From CAG-411 sp045124315 (lineage in GTDB: Bacteria; Bacillota; Clostridia; Lachnospirales; Lachnospiraceae), in contig JBGVLO010000176.1 of assembly GCA_045124315.1 (NCBI GenBank), positions 71,916 through 135,915 on the forward strand: a DNA stretch of 64,000 nucleotides. The letters are read 5' to 3'. Of the stretch, positions 50,472 through 60,088 are shown piece by piece. A model generated the notes under the pieces. That model saw only the letters and a list, made by a program, of their open reading frames with translations. It was not told the DNA's origin and did not search any database. The position numbers and the translations under genes are program-made. The number at the start of each line of letters is the position of its first letter. Position 1 is the first letter of the stretch.

Positions 50472-50607
50472 GTAACAGTTCAGCTGGGAGCTGTCCTGTT
50501 ACGGCTCACAGCAAGCTTACGCATGCAAATTGCTGCGAGCCACACCTAATTTACACTTTCATACGTCCTTGCACAGCAATGTGTGCAAGGACTACCTGAA
50601 CTTTTAC
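50472..50607. mobile_element. 136-bp composite palindromic element, copy 1
   Basis: Ends GTAACAGTTCAG and CTGAACTTTTAC. Three internal hairpins: the 31-bp unit itself, GGCTCACAGCAA/TTGCTGCGAGCC, and TCCTTGCACA/TGTGCAAGGA. Flanks GATACAAC and AATACAAT agree at 6 of 8. Nearly identical to 53969-54104. Confidence 0.85.
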
Positions 50608-50616
50608 AATACAATC

Positions 50617-50674
50617 TTGACATTCCAAATATATCCATGCTATACTAAGTGTACTATATATGATAGTACACTTA
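50617..50674 (+). promoter_or_regulatory. Promoter and GntR-type operator
   Basis: TTGACA (50617-50622), 18-bp spacer, TATACT (50641-50646). Directly downstream is the perfect 11-bp inverted repeat TAAGTGTACTA/TAGTACACTTA (50646-50674), a typical site for the YtrA-type regulator encoded next. Confidence 0.85.
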
Positions 50675-50706
50675 GTTCAGGATAATAATTTGAAAGGAGG
50701 ACATTT

Positions 50707-51072
50707 ATGATTCAAATCGATTATAAGGATAATCGCCCCATTTACGAACAGATTGTGGAGAAGTTTAAAACCTTGATCTTAAAGGGCATATTACCGACAG
50801 ACAGCAAGATGCCTTCTGTAAGAAGTCTTGCCATGGACTTATCCATCAATCCAAACACCATTCAAAAGGCTTATGCACAGTTGGAACGGGAAGGTTTCCT
50901 ATACACTGTAAAAGGGAGAGGGAATTTTGTAGCAGAGAAGGAGGATTTAGTCATGGAAAAGCAAAATGAATTACTGGAAAAATTTCGAATATTAGTACAC
51001 GAAGCAAAGGAATTAGGCATCAACTCAGAGCAGCTGATTGCCCTTTGTAAAGAAAAGGAGGAAACAAAATGA
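50707..51072 (+). CDS. GntR-family regulator, YtrA subfamily
   Basis: The product is 121 aa, short as in the YtrA group. It has a winged helix 'NRPIYEQIVEKFKTLILKG', 'KMPSVRSLAMDLSINPNTIQ', 'KAYAQLEREGFLYTVKGRGN' and a small C-terminal dimerisation helix. GAAAGGAGG precedes ATG 50707. First gene of an operon with an ABC ATPase and permease (ATGA overlap), the normal YtrA context. It probably autorepresses through the palindrome over the transcription start. Confidence 0.94.
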   Translation: MIQIDYKDNRPIYEQIVEKFKTLILKGILPTDSKMPSVRSLAMDLSINPNTIQKAYAQLEREGFLYTVKGRGNFVAEKEDLVMEKQNELLEKFRILVHEAKELGINSEQLIALCKEKEETK

Positions 51073-51974
51073 TAGAACTGTCACAGGTTTCAAAAACATT
51101 TACAAAGGAATCCATTTTAGAAAATATCAATTTGTCGATTCCAGAGGGACATATCTACGGTTTGATCGGTACCAACGGCGCAGGAAAAAGTACGCTACTT
51201 CGGTTGATGGCCGGTATTTATAAACCGGACAGGGGAAATGTCATATTAGATAATATGACGGTCTTCCAAAATCCAAAGGCAAAGGGTCAATTATTTTTTA
51301 TCCCGGATGACCTGTTTTTCCCAACCAACGCAAATCCTCTGGATATGGCAAGCTACTATCAGGGAATTTATCCGGATTTTGACCGTGCCCGCTATGAAAA
51401 ATTATTGAAGGCATTTTCCCTTCCGCCAAAAAAGGCCGTAAAAAATATGAGTAAGGGAATGAAACGCCAGGTTGCCATTCTTTGTGGTATCTGCTCCAAC
51501 ACAAAATATCTGTACTGCGATGAGACTTTTGACGGGTTAGACCCGATCATTCGTCAGAGTGTGAAAGCTTTATTGATGAAAGATCTGGAAGAACGCCAAC
51601 TGACACCAATCATTGCCTCTCACAACCTTCGTGAGCAGGAGGACATATGCGAACAGATCGGAATTTTACATCATGGAAAGATTGTACTGTCAAAGGATAT
51701 TCTGGAGATGAAATATCAGATTTCCAAAGTAGAAGTCTGCTTTGAAACAGAAGAAGACGCACAAGCCTGTCTTGCAAAACTGGACATACACGATCTTGTG
51801 CAGAAAGGACCTTTGTATTTGTTCCATGCAAAGGGTGACCGGGAAGATGTCCTTGCTATTTTAAAACAGGCAAACACCACTTACTTAGATCTTCTTCCAC
51901 TTACGCTGGAAGAAATATTTATTGATGAAATGGAGGCAATTGGTTATGACATCAAAAAACTTATTTTGGACTAA
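51069..51974 (+). CDS. ABC transporter ATP-binding protein
   Basis: The product is 301 aa. Walker A 'GTNGAGKSTLL', degenerate signature 'NMSKGMKRQVAI', Walker B 'YLYCDETFDGLD', H-loop 'IIASHNL'. C-terminal ~80 residues form the extra domain usual for YtrB/BcrA-like exporters. Energises the adjacent permease; such GntR-ABC sets often respond to cell-wall-active compounds (family knowledge). Overlaps both neighbours. Confidence 0.94.
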   Translation: MIELSQVSKTFTKESILENINLSIPEGHIYGLIGTNGAGKSTLLRLMAGIYKPDRGNVILDNMTVFQNPKAKGQLFFIPDDLFFPTNANPLDMASYYQGIYPDFDRARYEKLLKAFSLPPKKAVKNMSKGMKRQVAILCGICSNTKYLYCDETFDGLDPIIRQSVKALLMKDLEERQLTPIIASHNLREQEDICEQIGILHHGKIVLSKDILEMKYQISKVEVCFETEEDAQACLAKLDIHDLVQKGPLYLFHAKGDREDVLAILKQANTTYLDLLPLTLEEIFIDEMEAIGYDIKKLILD

Positions 51975-53847
51975 CATACTGGATCAATTAAAGCACAAAG
52001 TCTGGTTTTTCCTGCTTTGCACTTTATCTGCACTTGCCAGTGGTGTGTTCGTTATCTTTTTAAATGTGTATACTATAGAAAATTATAACTACATGAGCGC
52101 AGCTGAGATCAGAGAAGAAATTATTGAATCCCTCAACGCAAGTGTTACCGCATATCCGGCTATTCTTTTCATAGGATTGGCGTTGTTAATTGCCTGTGTG
52201 GATTTTTCCTACCTGCATTCCAGAAAGAAAGTAGATTTCTATCACAGTCAGCCGGTATCGGAAGTATTTCGGTTCTTTTCCAGATTAGGAACCAGTTTGC
52301 TTTGTATGGCAACGGCTTTGGGAATCAACCTGATCGTTACAGTGATCTATCTTGCAGCGAAAAATCTTTTGACAACCAATGCCCTGCATCTTCAAATGTA
52401 CCAGTGTTTCTTAGTATTTCTGGTTGGTTTTGCCATGTACGGCATTGCGCAGGTTGCGGTTATTTTAACAAACAATTTGATCATGAGCATTTTGTTCACC
52501 ATTGGTGCCCTTTCTTATGAAGCATTGGCACTCTTATGGTTGCAGGAATTAGCAGACACTGTATGCTTTCATGTTTATAATGCTACAATGTTTGGATCCT
52601 TCCATTTTTCATCCATTCCCTTATATTTTATAAATTTTAGTAGAATTTATGTAAACAAAGATCTGCACAGCATTTTTGCCCAAGGTGACTGGCTTATGAT
52701 TTTATGGATTCTTGGCTTGACCCTTCTGGCATATGGTCTTGGATTTTTTGCCTATCATATGCGCCGCTTTGACAAAGAAACCCCATCCATGGCATTTTAC
52801 CAGATTAAGCCATTCATCAAACTGCTGTTAGTAATAATAATGGAATTATTTATCTACAACCTTGTATATAAAGATCGTTCCACACTTATTGTTCCTATTA
52901 TCGTAGGTGCAGTATCCGCCATCCTTCTTCATATTATTTTGGAGGCATTGTTTAATCACAATTTAAAAGAGGTTTTAAAACCTTTTAATGTGGCTGCTAC
53001 CACAGCAGGAATCGGTATCTGTTCGATTTTATTGGCTTCCAACGTTTATGACTGGACACATTATGATCATTATGTGCCAAAAGAATCTCAGGTTACAGAA
53101 GCCGGAATCAGTTTTGATACTACAATATCAGACAAACCTTTTGGCTGTGACGCTGTTGTTTATACAAAAGATCAAACCGGAATTCATACTATCATTGAAC
53201 TGGAAAAACAGCTCATTGCCAACGAAGACCATACGGAAAAAAATGATTACCGTTATCATGAGTGCCACTTTGCAACAAGCACCAATGACCAAGGGGAAAA
53301 TCCTTGTGAATATGCATCATTTTATATTCATTACAAACTGAAGTCAGGAAAAACAGTAAAACGATACTTTGACATGGATTATAATGAATTTGCAGATATT
53401 CCATTCAAAAATTTGCTTTCCGATCCTTCCGTGATACAAACGGTTACTTATCCTTTAAATCATAAAGAATTTTGGAAAGAGGATCAATATACCTACCTAA
53501 CACTCTCTCGCAATTGTAGAGAACTAGCTCCTAGTACCCATCCGAAAATGAAAGGCTATCAAAAGATTCGTCGTTACAAGAAAGATACCTATACAGGATT
53601 GCTGGAAGCGCTGCGTAAAGATTTAGAAACTGCAACACCGGAACAGATCCTTGGATTAGATCCTCATGACAGCTCGGGTCTCCTTTTATCTTTTGCTCAG
53701 TATAAGACACCGGAAATGTATATGGATGAGTATATGGAATCTTACCACTTTATCATCTATGACACGTACAAAAACACCCTTGCTTATATTTACGGAGACA
53801 CTTATGAGAATGCCCTTGCTTACGTTCATAAAAACAAAGAAAAATAG
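51946..53847 (+). CDS. ABC transporter permease
   Basis: The product is 633 aa from ATG 51946; GGAGG is 9 nt upstream. About seven TM segments in residues 1-400 (for example 'FFLLCTLSALASGVFVIFL' and 'ILFIGLALLIACV') followed by a ~220-residue extracytoplasmic or C-terminal soluble domain rich in charged residues. Motif 'LHSRKKVDFYHSQPVS' is characteristic of YtrC/D-like permeases. Overlaps the ATPase gene by 29 nt. Substrate unknown. Confidence 0.9.
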   Translation: MTSKNLFWTNILDQLKHKVWFFLLCTLSALASGVFVIFLNVYTIENYNYMSAAEIREEIIESLNASVTAYPAILFIGLALLIACVDFSYLHSRKKVDFYHSQPVSEVFRFFSRLGTSLLCMATALGINLIVTVIYLAAKNLLTTNALHLQMYQCFLVFLVGFAMYGIAQVAVILTNNLIMSILFTIGALSYEALALLWLQELADTVCFHVYNATMFGSFHFSSIPLYFINFSRIYVNKDLHSIFAQGDWLMILWILGLTLLAYGLGFFAYHMRRFDKETPSMAFYQIKPFIKLLLVIIMELFIYNLVYKDRSTLIVPIIVGAVSAILLHIILEALFNHNLKEVLKPFNVAATTAGIGICSILLASNVYDWTHYDHYVPKESQVTEAGISFDTTISDKPFGCDAVVYTKDQTGIHTIIELEKQLIANEDHTEKNDYRYHECHFATSTNDQGENPCEYASFYIHYKLKSGKTVKRYFDMDYNEFADIPFKNLLSDPSVIQTVTYPLNHKEFWKEDQYTYLTLSRNCRELAPSTHPKMKGYQKIRRYKKDTYTGLLEALRKDLETATPEQILGLDPHDSSGLLLSFAQYKTPEMYMDEYMESYHFIIYDTYKNTLAYIYGDTYENALAYVHKNKEK

Positions 53848-53906
53848 ACATTCTGCTCCAATACAGTCTGAATTTTAACAATTAAGAAAGTGTAAAGTAT
53901 CTAAAA

Positions 53907-53949
53907 AAAGTGCTGTTATCCTTTTCCCAAAGGAGAGCGGCACTTTTTA
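53907..53949 (+). terminator. Terminator of GntR-ABC operon
   Basis: AAAAGTGCTGTTATCC ... GGAGAGCGGCACTTTTT stem with U-run. Confidence 0.85.
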
Positions 53950-53968
53950 TTGTGCTATAAGAGAAAGT

Positions 53969-54104
53969 GTAACAGTTCAGCCGGGGGCTGTCCTGTTACG
54001 GCTCACAGCAAGTTTACGCATGCAAATTGCTGTGAGCCACACCTAATTTACACTTTCATACGTCCTTGCACAGCAATGTGTGCAAGGACTACCTGAACTG
54101 TTAC
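53969..54104. mobile_element. 136-bp composite palindromic element, copy 2, with 8-bp duplication
   Basis: Perfect 12-bp ends GTAACAGTTCAG/CTGAACTGTTAC. Direct repeat GAGAAAGT at 53961-53968 and 54105-54112. The first 31 bp equal the solo unit at 41680-41710. Internal hairpin GGCTCACAGCAA/TTGCTGTGAGCC and TCCTTGCACA/TGTGCAAGGA. Confidence 0.93.
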
Positions 54105-54134
54105 GAGAAAGTTCGCTAATGGCTAAAATTTTTA

Positions 54135-54162
54135 TTGACAATTTTTTGATATGTGCTAGAAT
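54135..54162 (+). promoter_or_regulatory. Promoter and hairpin leader of LRR surface protein
   Basis: TTGACA (54135-54140), 16-bp spacer, TAGAAT (54157-54162). The ~280-nt leader contains a long imperfect hairpin TTTCAGGGTGTAC ... TGCACCTCTGAA (about 54185-54229). No known riboswitch class recognised. Confidence 0.65.
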
Positions 54163-54447
54163 GGGACTATCAAAATTTGAAAGGTTTCAGGGTGTACAAG
54201 TTGCAGATACGCAGATGCACCTCTGAACAAATATCAAAATTCTATAAATCAATGGACGATTTCTGTCCGATTTTCCAATGAAAAAATAAAACATAACTGC
54301 ACATTATATTTTTATGCAATCATTTCGTCTATTTTTGCTGTATTTCTTGCGCCGTTTTTCTTGCAATTAATTCACAAGACTCACTCAATCTCATACTGTC
54401 TTTTTCTTGTGAATTCACTATAAATATTTCATACAAAGGAGAATAAT

Positions 54448-57400
54448 ATGAACAAATTATTTCAAAGAATTTTTGCTGTCCTGTTAATTTTTGCAATTGG
54501 ACTTACCACCAACTTAAGCGGGTTGCAAGGTGTCATTCCCATATATGCCTATACTCCCCAGCGTATTCAAGTCATAGACGGAGTACAATGGAAATTGGAT
54601 TATGTCCCGGATTTTTACAACACAGCTGTAGAGCCAAAACTTGCAGAAATTTCTTTAGTAGAGGGACAAAATCTAGAAAACAAGTCCATTACTGTCCCTT
54701 CCACCATCCACGTTGCCGACTATACTTGTGATTTTCAGGTTTACAAACTTAGCGAGGGTGCTATTTCAAACGCAACCATCAAAAAACTGACCATCCCTTC
54801 GCATATTAAAGTAATGACTTCCAATACCATTCAAAATAGTCAAATTGAGACTTTGGTATGTGAATCACAGGAAATCCAAAGCAATGCCATCGATGCCAAT
54901 TCCTCTATCGGAACTCTTTCTTTTGAAGGCTGCGGCAACATTACCCTTTCAAACTTTGCTCTAAAAGATGTTTCTATTGAAAAAATCGAATCCACTTCTT
55001 CTGTTTCTAATATCACATTTTTATCAGATGCTTTATTTCACTGTGTAAATTTAAAAACAATAGAACTGAATTGTCCTGTTGATGCAGAACTAGCGGCTTT
55101 CCACAATTTAAATGATTTGGAATGCGTTATGTTCAATAAAAATACAATCTTCTATGTAAAACATTCCTATACATATAATGCCAAAGACTGCGGTGTGTTC
55201 TATTCCTGTTTTCGAGAGCTTAATGAAGAACACAAAAAAAACGAACTCATTTTTAATGGAGACTTCACTATTTCCCTGGAAAAGCGCCAACCCTATTATG
55301 AGGGAAGCACCAACTCTGGTTATGCTGTCTTCAACTGCAACAATCTGACAGATCTTTCTTTTTTCGGGAAAACAAACGAATTAATTAAGAATATTGCAGC
55401 GGAAAACGAAAATCTGCAACATGTTACCATGAAGGCAGACACCATTATTTTACATGAAAATTTGTTTCTGTCTTGTCCAAATTTAAAAAGTATAGATATT
55501 ACAGCAAACACTTTGTCTTGTAACTACTATCCATTGTTCCCTTTTGAAGGAAGTCACCTTGAAACAATTAAAGTCACTTGTCGGACCATTGAGAGTGTTA
55601 GTTTTTCCGCTTATTTCTTAAAAAATCTGATTATTGACGCGGAAAAAATTTCAGGAAACTATGACGAATACAACATAAATCTGAAAAACATTATATTTCC
55701 AGAAAAAGTATATAAACTGAATAAAGATTCACTAACTTCTCTTTACAAAACAAAGAATTACAAGCAAATTCCTTGTGTCTATGGCTATTATCATGGAAAC
55801 ACCAGTTATGCCCAGGAATGGGCAAAATCCAAACAACACAATTTTAAAGATCTTGCAGATGATATTCAAATTACACAAAACTTTAGCGGGCCGGAAAAGG
55901 ATACTATTTATGTCAATCAGGATTCCGACGTAAATAGTCTTAACCCTGACTACCTGAAAGACTTTATTCAGACTGAAATCCATTATGCAGTTCCCGATGT
56001 TATGGAAACCGAAACATTTCCAGTTCAGCTCTCTATTTCTGAACCAAACGACACGGTTTCCACTGCACAGATTAACTTTAGCCCGCTAAAACTTGGAAGC
56101 AATCAGTATCAGGTTCTATATTCTGGTCTGAAAAAATACTGTAACTTTAACATTGCTCTAATTGAGCCGGAAGAACTCTCTGTAACTCTGAATCAAAATG
56201 CTCTAGCGGAGTTAATATCCGGACAAACGGTTTCTTCCCCATCCAAGATCGTCTCTTGTGCAAGTGTCACCTGTAATAATGGCGAAGTATATCCGGTAAA
56301 ACCTTCCCACTTAACTCTTGAATCCAAAACATTAACGGCGGGAGACAATACTTTGAATTTCTCCTATACCTACAACGGGTTCCCTATTGATTGCTCCCTC
56401 ACCATTCAGGTAGAGCCAAATACAATTACATCAATTTCTGCTATTTACAACGGAGATCCTTTATATGTGGGAGATACCGTAGACAAAGACGCAATTACTA
56501 TTATCCCAACCTACAAATACAACGAGGATCCAAATCTTCCGAAAAAATTACTGGCAACCCAATTGGAGAATGCCACCTTGGAAAACGAAGGCGACAATAC
56601 AATTACCGTTAAATACGACAATCTCAGCACTACTTTGCAGCTCAACGCAACCCCGGTTGAACCGGAAGAGGTAATCGCTGAATTTGATACAGAAAAATCT
56701 TACATTGAAGGCCAGAACCAGTTTGATCTGTCCGCTTTTCATGTAGCGATTGTTTACAACAATGGTTCCAAAAAAGATAATTTTGAACAAAACGATTTAG
56801 ACCTTACAGATAAAAATTTAACTATCGAGGAAATTTCCCGAAAAAAGAACTCTGTGACCGTTGTGCTTCATTATACGGAAGACGACACAACCCTATCTTC
56901 CGACGAGATACACATTCCTATCACACCAAAAAAGGTCACCTCTATTGAAGCAACTACACAAATTACTAATTTATTGGAAGGAACCCTTTTTCCAAAAACG
57001 GAAATTGACTCATTAAAAGTAACCTATAACAATGGAAACACAGAAACCTATGATCAATCAAATATTGACTACGATCGATTAACCGTCACCCATAGTGCAA
57101 TTATGGCAAACCAGATGAACACCCTTTTCGTATCCTATGAAGATGCTGTTTGCAATCTATCCATTGCAGGTGTAAAAAAATCCATTTCCCATATTACTGC
57201 ACTCTACACCGGATTAGATCTTTGTGTTGGAACTTATGTGAAGCCCGAAGAGATTCAGTGTATTGTGCATTATGACAATGGAACAAGTGATACCCTTCTT
57301 TCCGGATATACAATAAATACTGAAGAATCATTGATTCGCAATTCTGGTCAGAATGAAATCTCTGTTTATTATGGCGCATTGTACACCACAGTCTCGGTAA

Positions 57401-58248
57401 CCGGTTACGAAGACCCTTCTGTTTCACCAACAACAGAGCCTTCTCACCTAGAAGAAGTTCACGCACTAACACCTTCTGCAATTGCTACTTCTGTCCCACC
57501 TATTGACCAAACAACATCTTCCGCTTCTCCTGCCATTTCAAACGGAGAACTTAGCGTTACCAATCCACCATCTTCTTCACAGGAAAACCAAACCACAAGC
57601 ACACCACAAATAAATGGGACATCCACACCAACCAATACAACAAAACCAAGCAAAACAATGAACCCATCAAATACAACAGGACCGACTACAGCCCCTGCAC
57701 AAACCATCAATCCTGCAACAGTTCCTGCTGCCAATATAACACAAAAAGCTTCCATTGCCCTTGCCTCTAACTTCAAAAAACTAAAAATTACGGATACATT
57801 ATCCTACAAGGCATATACGAAAAAAGGAGTTACCATCCTTCTCACACCTGCCAATGCAGACAATATACACTATCAGCTTGTGAAAAAAGGAAAGACTCCT
57901 GCACCAACGAAATGGAAGGCTGTTTCCAACAACAAAATTGTAATCAAAAAACTCAAAAAAGCTTCTGCCCTGTATCTGAAGTATACAGACGAAACAGGAA
58001 CCCTCCAAACCATTCACACAAACGGATTTGCCATTGACAAGAAACCAGCTAAGGTCAATGTATCCTCTGGAAAATTTTACCCTCTAAATACCAAGATCAC
58101 CTTTTCAGATGCCAGTGGAATCAAATCTGCAAAACTGAACAATACCCCTGTAAAATCCGGAATTTCTCTTAAACTGTCCGGAAACTACAAACTTGTAGTC
58201 ACAGATAAAGCAGGAAATAAAAAGGTAGTTTCGTTCCGTATAAAGTAG
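54448..58248 (+). CDS. BspA-like leucine-rich-repeat surface protein
   Basis: The product is 1,266 aa. Signal peptide 'IFAVLLIFAIGLTTNLSGL'. Residues about 90-470 contain LRR_5/BspA-type repeats ('IKKLTIPSHIKVMTSNTIQ', 'LKTIELNCPVDAEL', 'LKNIIFPEKVYKL'). About 560-1010 hold several Ig-like Big-type units ('ITSISAIYNGDPLYVGDTVD', 'ISHITALYTGLDLCVGTYVK'). About 1020-1110 is a Ser/Thr/Pro linker. The C-terminal ~150 residues are Lys-rich beta domain. No LPxTG motif. Likely wall-associated, host- or matrix-binding by analogy; untested. RBS AAAGGAG precedes ATG 54448. Lower GC and AT-rich codons than neighbours hint at transfer. Confidence 0.88.
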   Translation: MNKLFQRIFAVLLIFAIGLTTNLSGLQGVIPIYAYTPQRIQVIDGVQWKLDYVPDFYNTAVEPKLAEISLVEGQNLENKSITVPSTIHVADYTCDFQVYKLSEGAISNATIKKLTIPSHIKVMTSNTIQNSQIETLVCESQEIQSNAIDANSSIGTLSFEGCGNITLSNFALKDVSIEKIESTSSVSNITFLSDALFHCVNLKTIELNCPVDAELAAFHNLNDLECVMFNKNTIFYVKHSYTYNAKDCGVFYSCFRELNEEHKKNELIFNGDFTISLEKRQPYYEGSTNSGYAVFNCNNLTDLSFFGKTNELIKNIAAENENLQHVTMKADTIILHENLFLSCPNLKSIDITANTLSCNYYPLFPFEGSHLETIKVTCRTIESVSFSAYFLKNLIIDAEKISGNYDEYNINLKNIIFPEKVYKLNKDSLTSLYKTKNYKQIPCVYGYYHGNTSYAQEWAKSKQHNFKDLADDIQITQNFSGPEKDTIYVNQDSDVNSLNPDYLKDFIQTEIHYAVPDVMETETFPVQLSISEPNDTVSTAQINFSPLKLGSNQYQVLYSGLKKYCNFNIALIEPEELSVTLNQNALAELISGQTVSSPSKIVSCASVTCNNGEVYPVKPSHLTLESKTLTAGDNTLNFSYTYNGFPIDCSLTIQVEPNTITSISAIYNGDPLYVGDTVDKDAITIIPTYKYNEDPNLPKKLLATQLENATLENEGDNTITVKYDNLSTTLQLNATPVEPEEVIAEFDTEKSYIEGQNQFDLSAFHVAIVYNNGSKKDNFEQNDLDLTDKNLTIEEISRKKNSVTVVLHYTEDDTTLSSDEIHIPITPKKVTSIEATTQITNLLEGTLFPKTEIDSLKVTYNNGNTETYDQSNIDYDRLTVTHSAIMANQMNTLFVSYEDAVCNLSIAGVKKSISHITALYTGLDLCVGTYVKPEEIQCIVHYDNGTSDTLLSGYTINTEESLIRNSGQNEISVYYGALYTTVSVTGYEDPSVSPTTEPSHLEEVHALTPSAIATSVPPIDQTTSSASPAISNGELSVTNPPSSSQENQTTSTPQINGTSTPTNTTKPSKTMNPSNTTGPTTAPAQTINPATVPAANITQKASIALASNFKKLKITDTLSYKAYTKKGVTILLTPANADNIHYQLVKKGKTPAPTKWKAVSNNKIVIKKLKKASALYLKYTDETGTLQTIHTNGFAIDKKPAKVNVSSGKFYPLNTKITFSDASGIKSAKLNNTPVKSGISLKLSGNYKLVVTDKAGNKKVVSFRIK

Positions 58249-58276
58249 ACATGCCTCCTTTACAGGCATCCTGATA

Positions 58277-58311
58277 CAGGAAAGCCAGCTGTTCACTCAG
58301 CTGGCTTTCCT
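58277..58311. terminator. Hairpin after LRR protein
   Basis: AGGAAAGCCAGC/GCTGGCTTTCCT, 12-bp perfect stem; U-run weak. Confidence 0.7.
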
Positions 58312-58337
58312 ATGTTTGACACTTTAATTCTATAAGA

Positions 58338-58376
58338 AAACAGGTATCCGTTACAAGTCGAATACCTGTTTTTTCT
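58338..58376 (+). terminator. Second hairpin, between convergent genes
   Basis: AAACAGGTAT ... ATACCTGTTTTTTCT. The A-run on the other side makes it usable for the minus-strand protease gene too. Confidence 0.75.
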
Positions 58377-58377
58377 C

Positions 58378-59601
58378 TTAATACAACTTACCGTTTCCTT
58401 CGCCCTTTTCCAAAGCAAGAATTCGCTTTGTGGTTACCGGATGATCGGCCACAAGATTTGCACACCATACAAAAAACCCTCTCACACCTTTTGCATATTC
58501 TATGTAATCTGCCCGATCCACCGACTTATATAAATGTTTTCCTACAGTTAACATGAACATGGCATCAATTCCATCACATCCACTAACCTTCTGTGCCAGA
58601 CGGTCACAGCTATACTCTCTGGCTCTGGATGCAGTGCTTCCCAAAATTGGAATGCTGCTTGTAAAAAGCATTTTTATATTATAACCAAAAGTTGCATGTT
58701 TGTAATAGATATGTGACATCTCATGTGCAACCACAAACCCTAAGCTATCCATGTCATGATGTTCCCTGTAAGCAATTTCAAACAGATCCGCCGCAATGGT
58801 AATATACTGCTTTTTAATTATAAAGGCCGAAAATGCATTTAGGATTCCATTCTGTTGCACGATATATGCCTCTGGTACCTTCTTCATTCCCATTTTCTTG
58901 GCATACTTCTGAATCATTTCATACACTTCCGGGAAATTATTCTCTGTAATATGCACCGACATGGTTCGATAATTCTGATAAAAAATGTTTAAAATAAATG
59001 GTAACAAAATAAGAACTACAACAATAGACACCATATAGTTAACTTCGTCCGGAACTTCTATCTCTTCCATAAGCTCCTCCAGACTTTTTTCATTCTTTTT
59101 CTTCTTTTCTGCTTTCTTCTCTGACTTTTTCTTTTCCTTTTTCGAAGTATTCTCTTCCCCTTCAGACTTCTCATTCTTTGAAACATTTCCGTCTTCCGAA
59201 GATTCCTTATTGGTTCCTTCTTTCTCTGCCTCCACTTCTTCCAAAGCTTCCTGAACTTCAACCATATACGCGTCCATAATCTTGTCACTCTGTTTCTTGA
59301 AATCCTTCATATTCTTATTAAAGTTCACACAAAATACTATGATTATGCTTATAATAGCGAGGAAATTCAATACACACAAAAAGCGGTACCATCTCTTTTC
59401 TGATTTATGCCTGCACTTTTCCATTTCCTTTTTCGTCAGAGGAGTCGGATCAAATCCCACATATCTCACCTTCTGAACTCCATTTTGAGAAGCATCATTT
59501 GCCCAATCTGGCACATTCTCATATAATGACTTCCCACTTCTAGAATCTCCTGTTTGTTGTACCATATCTTCCTTCTCATTTGTATACTTTTCTTCACTCA
59601 T
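58378..59601 (-). CDS. M48-family metalloprotease, membrane-bound
   Basis: The product is 407 aa. Two TM segments (FLCVLNFLAIISIIIVFCV and VSIVVVLILLPFILNIFY) flank an unusual ~90-residue Lys/Glu/Ser-rich segment ('KKEKKKSEKKAEKKKKNEK'). The peptidase domain has the zinc motif HEMSH in 'FVVAHEMSHIYYKHA' and the third ligand region 'REYSCDRLAQ'. Related to HtpX/YggG-type M48 proteases. The charged insert between TMs is atypical. Monocistronic; substrate unknown. Confidence 0.92.
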   Translation of the reverse strand: MSEEKYTNEKEDMVQQTGDSRSGKSLYENVPDWANDASQNGVQKVRYVGFDPTPLTKKEMEKCRHKSEKRWYRFLCVLNFLAIISIIIVFCVNFNKNMKDFKKQSDKIMDAYMVEVQEALEEVEAEKEGTNKESSEDGNVSKNEKSEGEENTSKKEKKKSEKKAEKKKKNEKSLEELMEEIEVPDEVNYMVSIVVVLILLPFILNIFYQNYRTMSVHITENNFPEVYEMIQKYAKKMGMKKVPEAYIVQQNGILNAFSAFIIKKQYITIAADLFEIAYREHHDMDSLGFVVAHEMSHIYYKHATFGYNIKMLFTSSIPILGSTASRAREYSCDRLAQKVSGCDGIDAMFMLTVGKHLYKSVDRADYIEYAKGVRGFFVWCANLVADHPVTTKRILALEKGEGNGKLY

Positions 59602-59639
59602 TTTCTATTCCTCTTTTCTTCTGTTAAACTTATGTTTCC

Positions 59640-59770
59640 AGATCCATTCATTCATGGACTGTCCTGTTACAATTCACCGAAATGTATACAAGGACTCCCC
59701 AAATTGTTGTTTCTGTCCACTCTTTCCTTGATTGGCCTCTTGCTGTTTCAGCAGACACCAGACCGAATTG
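59640..59770. repeat. Degenerate relative of the 136-bp element
   Basis: CTGTCCTGTTACAATTCAC, TACAAGGACT and CCAAATTGTT occur in the order seen in the right half of the 136-bp elements, with many differences. Confidence 0.4.
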
Positions 59771-59793
59771 TTATTCCTATCCGCTCTTTCCTC

Positions 59794-59823
59794 GTTACCG
59801 TTCACAGAAATATGAACGGTAAC
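59794..59823. repeat. 30-bp palindromic mobile unit, 7/8 target duplication
   Basis: GTTACCGTTCAC-AGAAAT-ATGAACGGTAAC. Flanks CTTTCCTC and CGTTCCTC agree at 7 of 8. The compensating C/G changes in both arms keep the palindrome. Confidence 0.8.
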
Positions 59824-59861
59824 CGTTCCTCTCATTCTCTACGCTTTCGTTTCCTATACAC

Positions 59862-60071
59862 TCACTCATTCTTCACATATTCCAATATGTCACCGGGCTG
59901 ACAATCCAACACTTCGCATATAGATTCCAATGTGCTAAACCGTACTGCCTTTACCTTTCCATTTTTCAAATTCGAAAGATTTACATTGGATATCCCCACT
60001 TTCTCTGAAAGTTCATTCAGCGACATCTTTCGGTCTGCCATAACCCGATCCAAACGCAATATAATTCCCAT
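59862..60071 (-). CDS. Cro/XRE-type HTH regulator (YozG-like)
   Basis: The product is 69 aa, a single HTH domain: 'LDRVMADRKMSLNELSEKVG', 'ISNVNLSNLKNGKVKAVRFS', 'TLESICEVLDCQPGDILEYV'. Small regulators of this type usually accompany DUF2975 membrane proteins, as here (YoaS-YozG arrangement). A 33-bp palindromic unit lies between the two genes. Confidence 0.93.
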   Translation of the reverse strand: MGIILRLDRVMADRKMSLNELSEKVGISNVNLSNLKNGKVKAVRFSTLESICEVLDCQPGDILEYVKNE

Positions 60072-60088
60072 ATTATCGCCTCCTATTC

